Shown here one piece after another: positions 24,601-24,714 of a stretch of DNA of 24,714 nucleotides. A program made the position numbers and the translations under genes. The stretch comes from an uncultured Lachnospiraceae bacterium (GTDB lineage: Bacteria; Bacillota; Clostridia; Lachnospirales; Lachnospiraceae). The stretch spans positions 1 through 24,714 of the forward strand of contig CABUAW010000039.1 in assembly GCA_902489645.1 (NCBI GenBank), given 5' to 3'. The notes beneath the pieces were generated by a model. It was not told where the DNA came from. It saw only the letters and a list, made by a program, of their open reading frames with translations, and searched no databases. Numbering within the stretch: position 1 is the first letter of the stretch; each line of letters starts with the position of its first letter.

Positions 24601-24648
24601 GGGATTACCGTCCTTGTCTGTAATGACAAGGACGGTAGTCCCTTTTTT
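24601..24648 (+). terminator. strong rho-independent terminator after the recombinases
   Basis: Left arm GGGATTACCGTCCTTGTC (24601-24618) pairs with 24625-24642 over 18 bp with one G-U wobble, loop TGTAAT, followed by six T (24643-24648). It starts nine bases after the stop of the second recombinase. The remaining 66 bases to the window end show no gene or repeat that I can support. Confidence 0.9.
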
Positions 24649-24714
24649 ATCGCATAGATTCCTGAAATTTGTGGTGAGCTAAGGTATGGACTTAATTTTC
24701 AGTGATGAAAAGCG

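Overview
The window looks like low-GC Gram-positive chromosome, most likely a clostridial (Lachnospiraceae-type) gut Firmicute. The reasons are strong AGGAGG-type ribosome binding sites before nearly every gene, A/T-rich codon use, sigma-A-like promoters (TTGxxx-17-TATAAT), and the gene families present: a MerR regulator with a membrane domain, a MATE pump, a TetR/MFS pair and large serine recombinases. No rRNA, tRNA or CRISPR array was seen.

Region 1 (1-12317, all + strand) is a DNA-phosphorothioation defence island. Its right half is a recognisable sulfur-modification operon in the order dndC-dndD-dndE-dndA: a PP-loop/4-cysteine sulfurtransferase, an SMC-like ATPase, a small DNA-binding protein and a cysteine desulfurase. 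An HNH endonuclease gene follows. Its left half is not the usual DndFGH restriction set. It encodes a PLD-like/DEVH helicase cut by the left edge, a 61-aa protein, a second SMC/RecF-like ATPase with a CxC element, a 155-aa protein of unknown family, and a 661-aa DUF262+DUF1524 (GmrSD/SspE-type) protein. A promoter lies between the two halves, with a perfect 10-bp hairpin at the predicted transcription start. My reading is that dndCDEA modifies self DNA and supplies the mark, while the helicase/ATPase/DUF262 set and the HNH protein are candidate sensors and nucleases. This combination is the most interesting content of the window. No dndB is visible; it could lie left of base 1.

Region 2 (12331-20500) looks like ordinary chromosome. 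A plsY-like acyltransferase gene starts 13 bases after the HNH gene. It converges on a minus-strand pair (GNAT acetyltransferase, then SpoU-family RNA methyltransferase), with a perfect 15-bp stem between them. Then come a divergent MerR regulator with a membrane-spanning C-terminus and a 19-bp-spacer promoter, a MATE efflux pump, an asparagine-synthetase-like gene that lacks the N-terminal glutaminase cysteine, a TetR regulator with two operator palindromes in its promoter, and an MFS exporter preceded by a third, differently spaced palindrome.

Region 3 (20501-24714) holds two tandem large serine recombinases ending in a strong terminator. Such pairs normally belong to integrative elements, so the window may end at or inside the edge of one. 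No attachment site can be named from this sequence alone.
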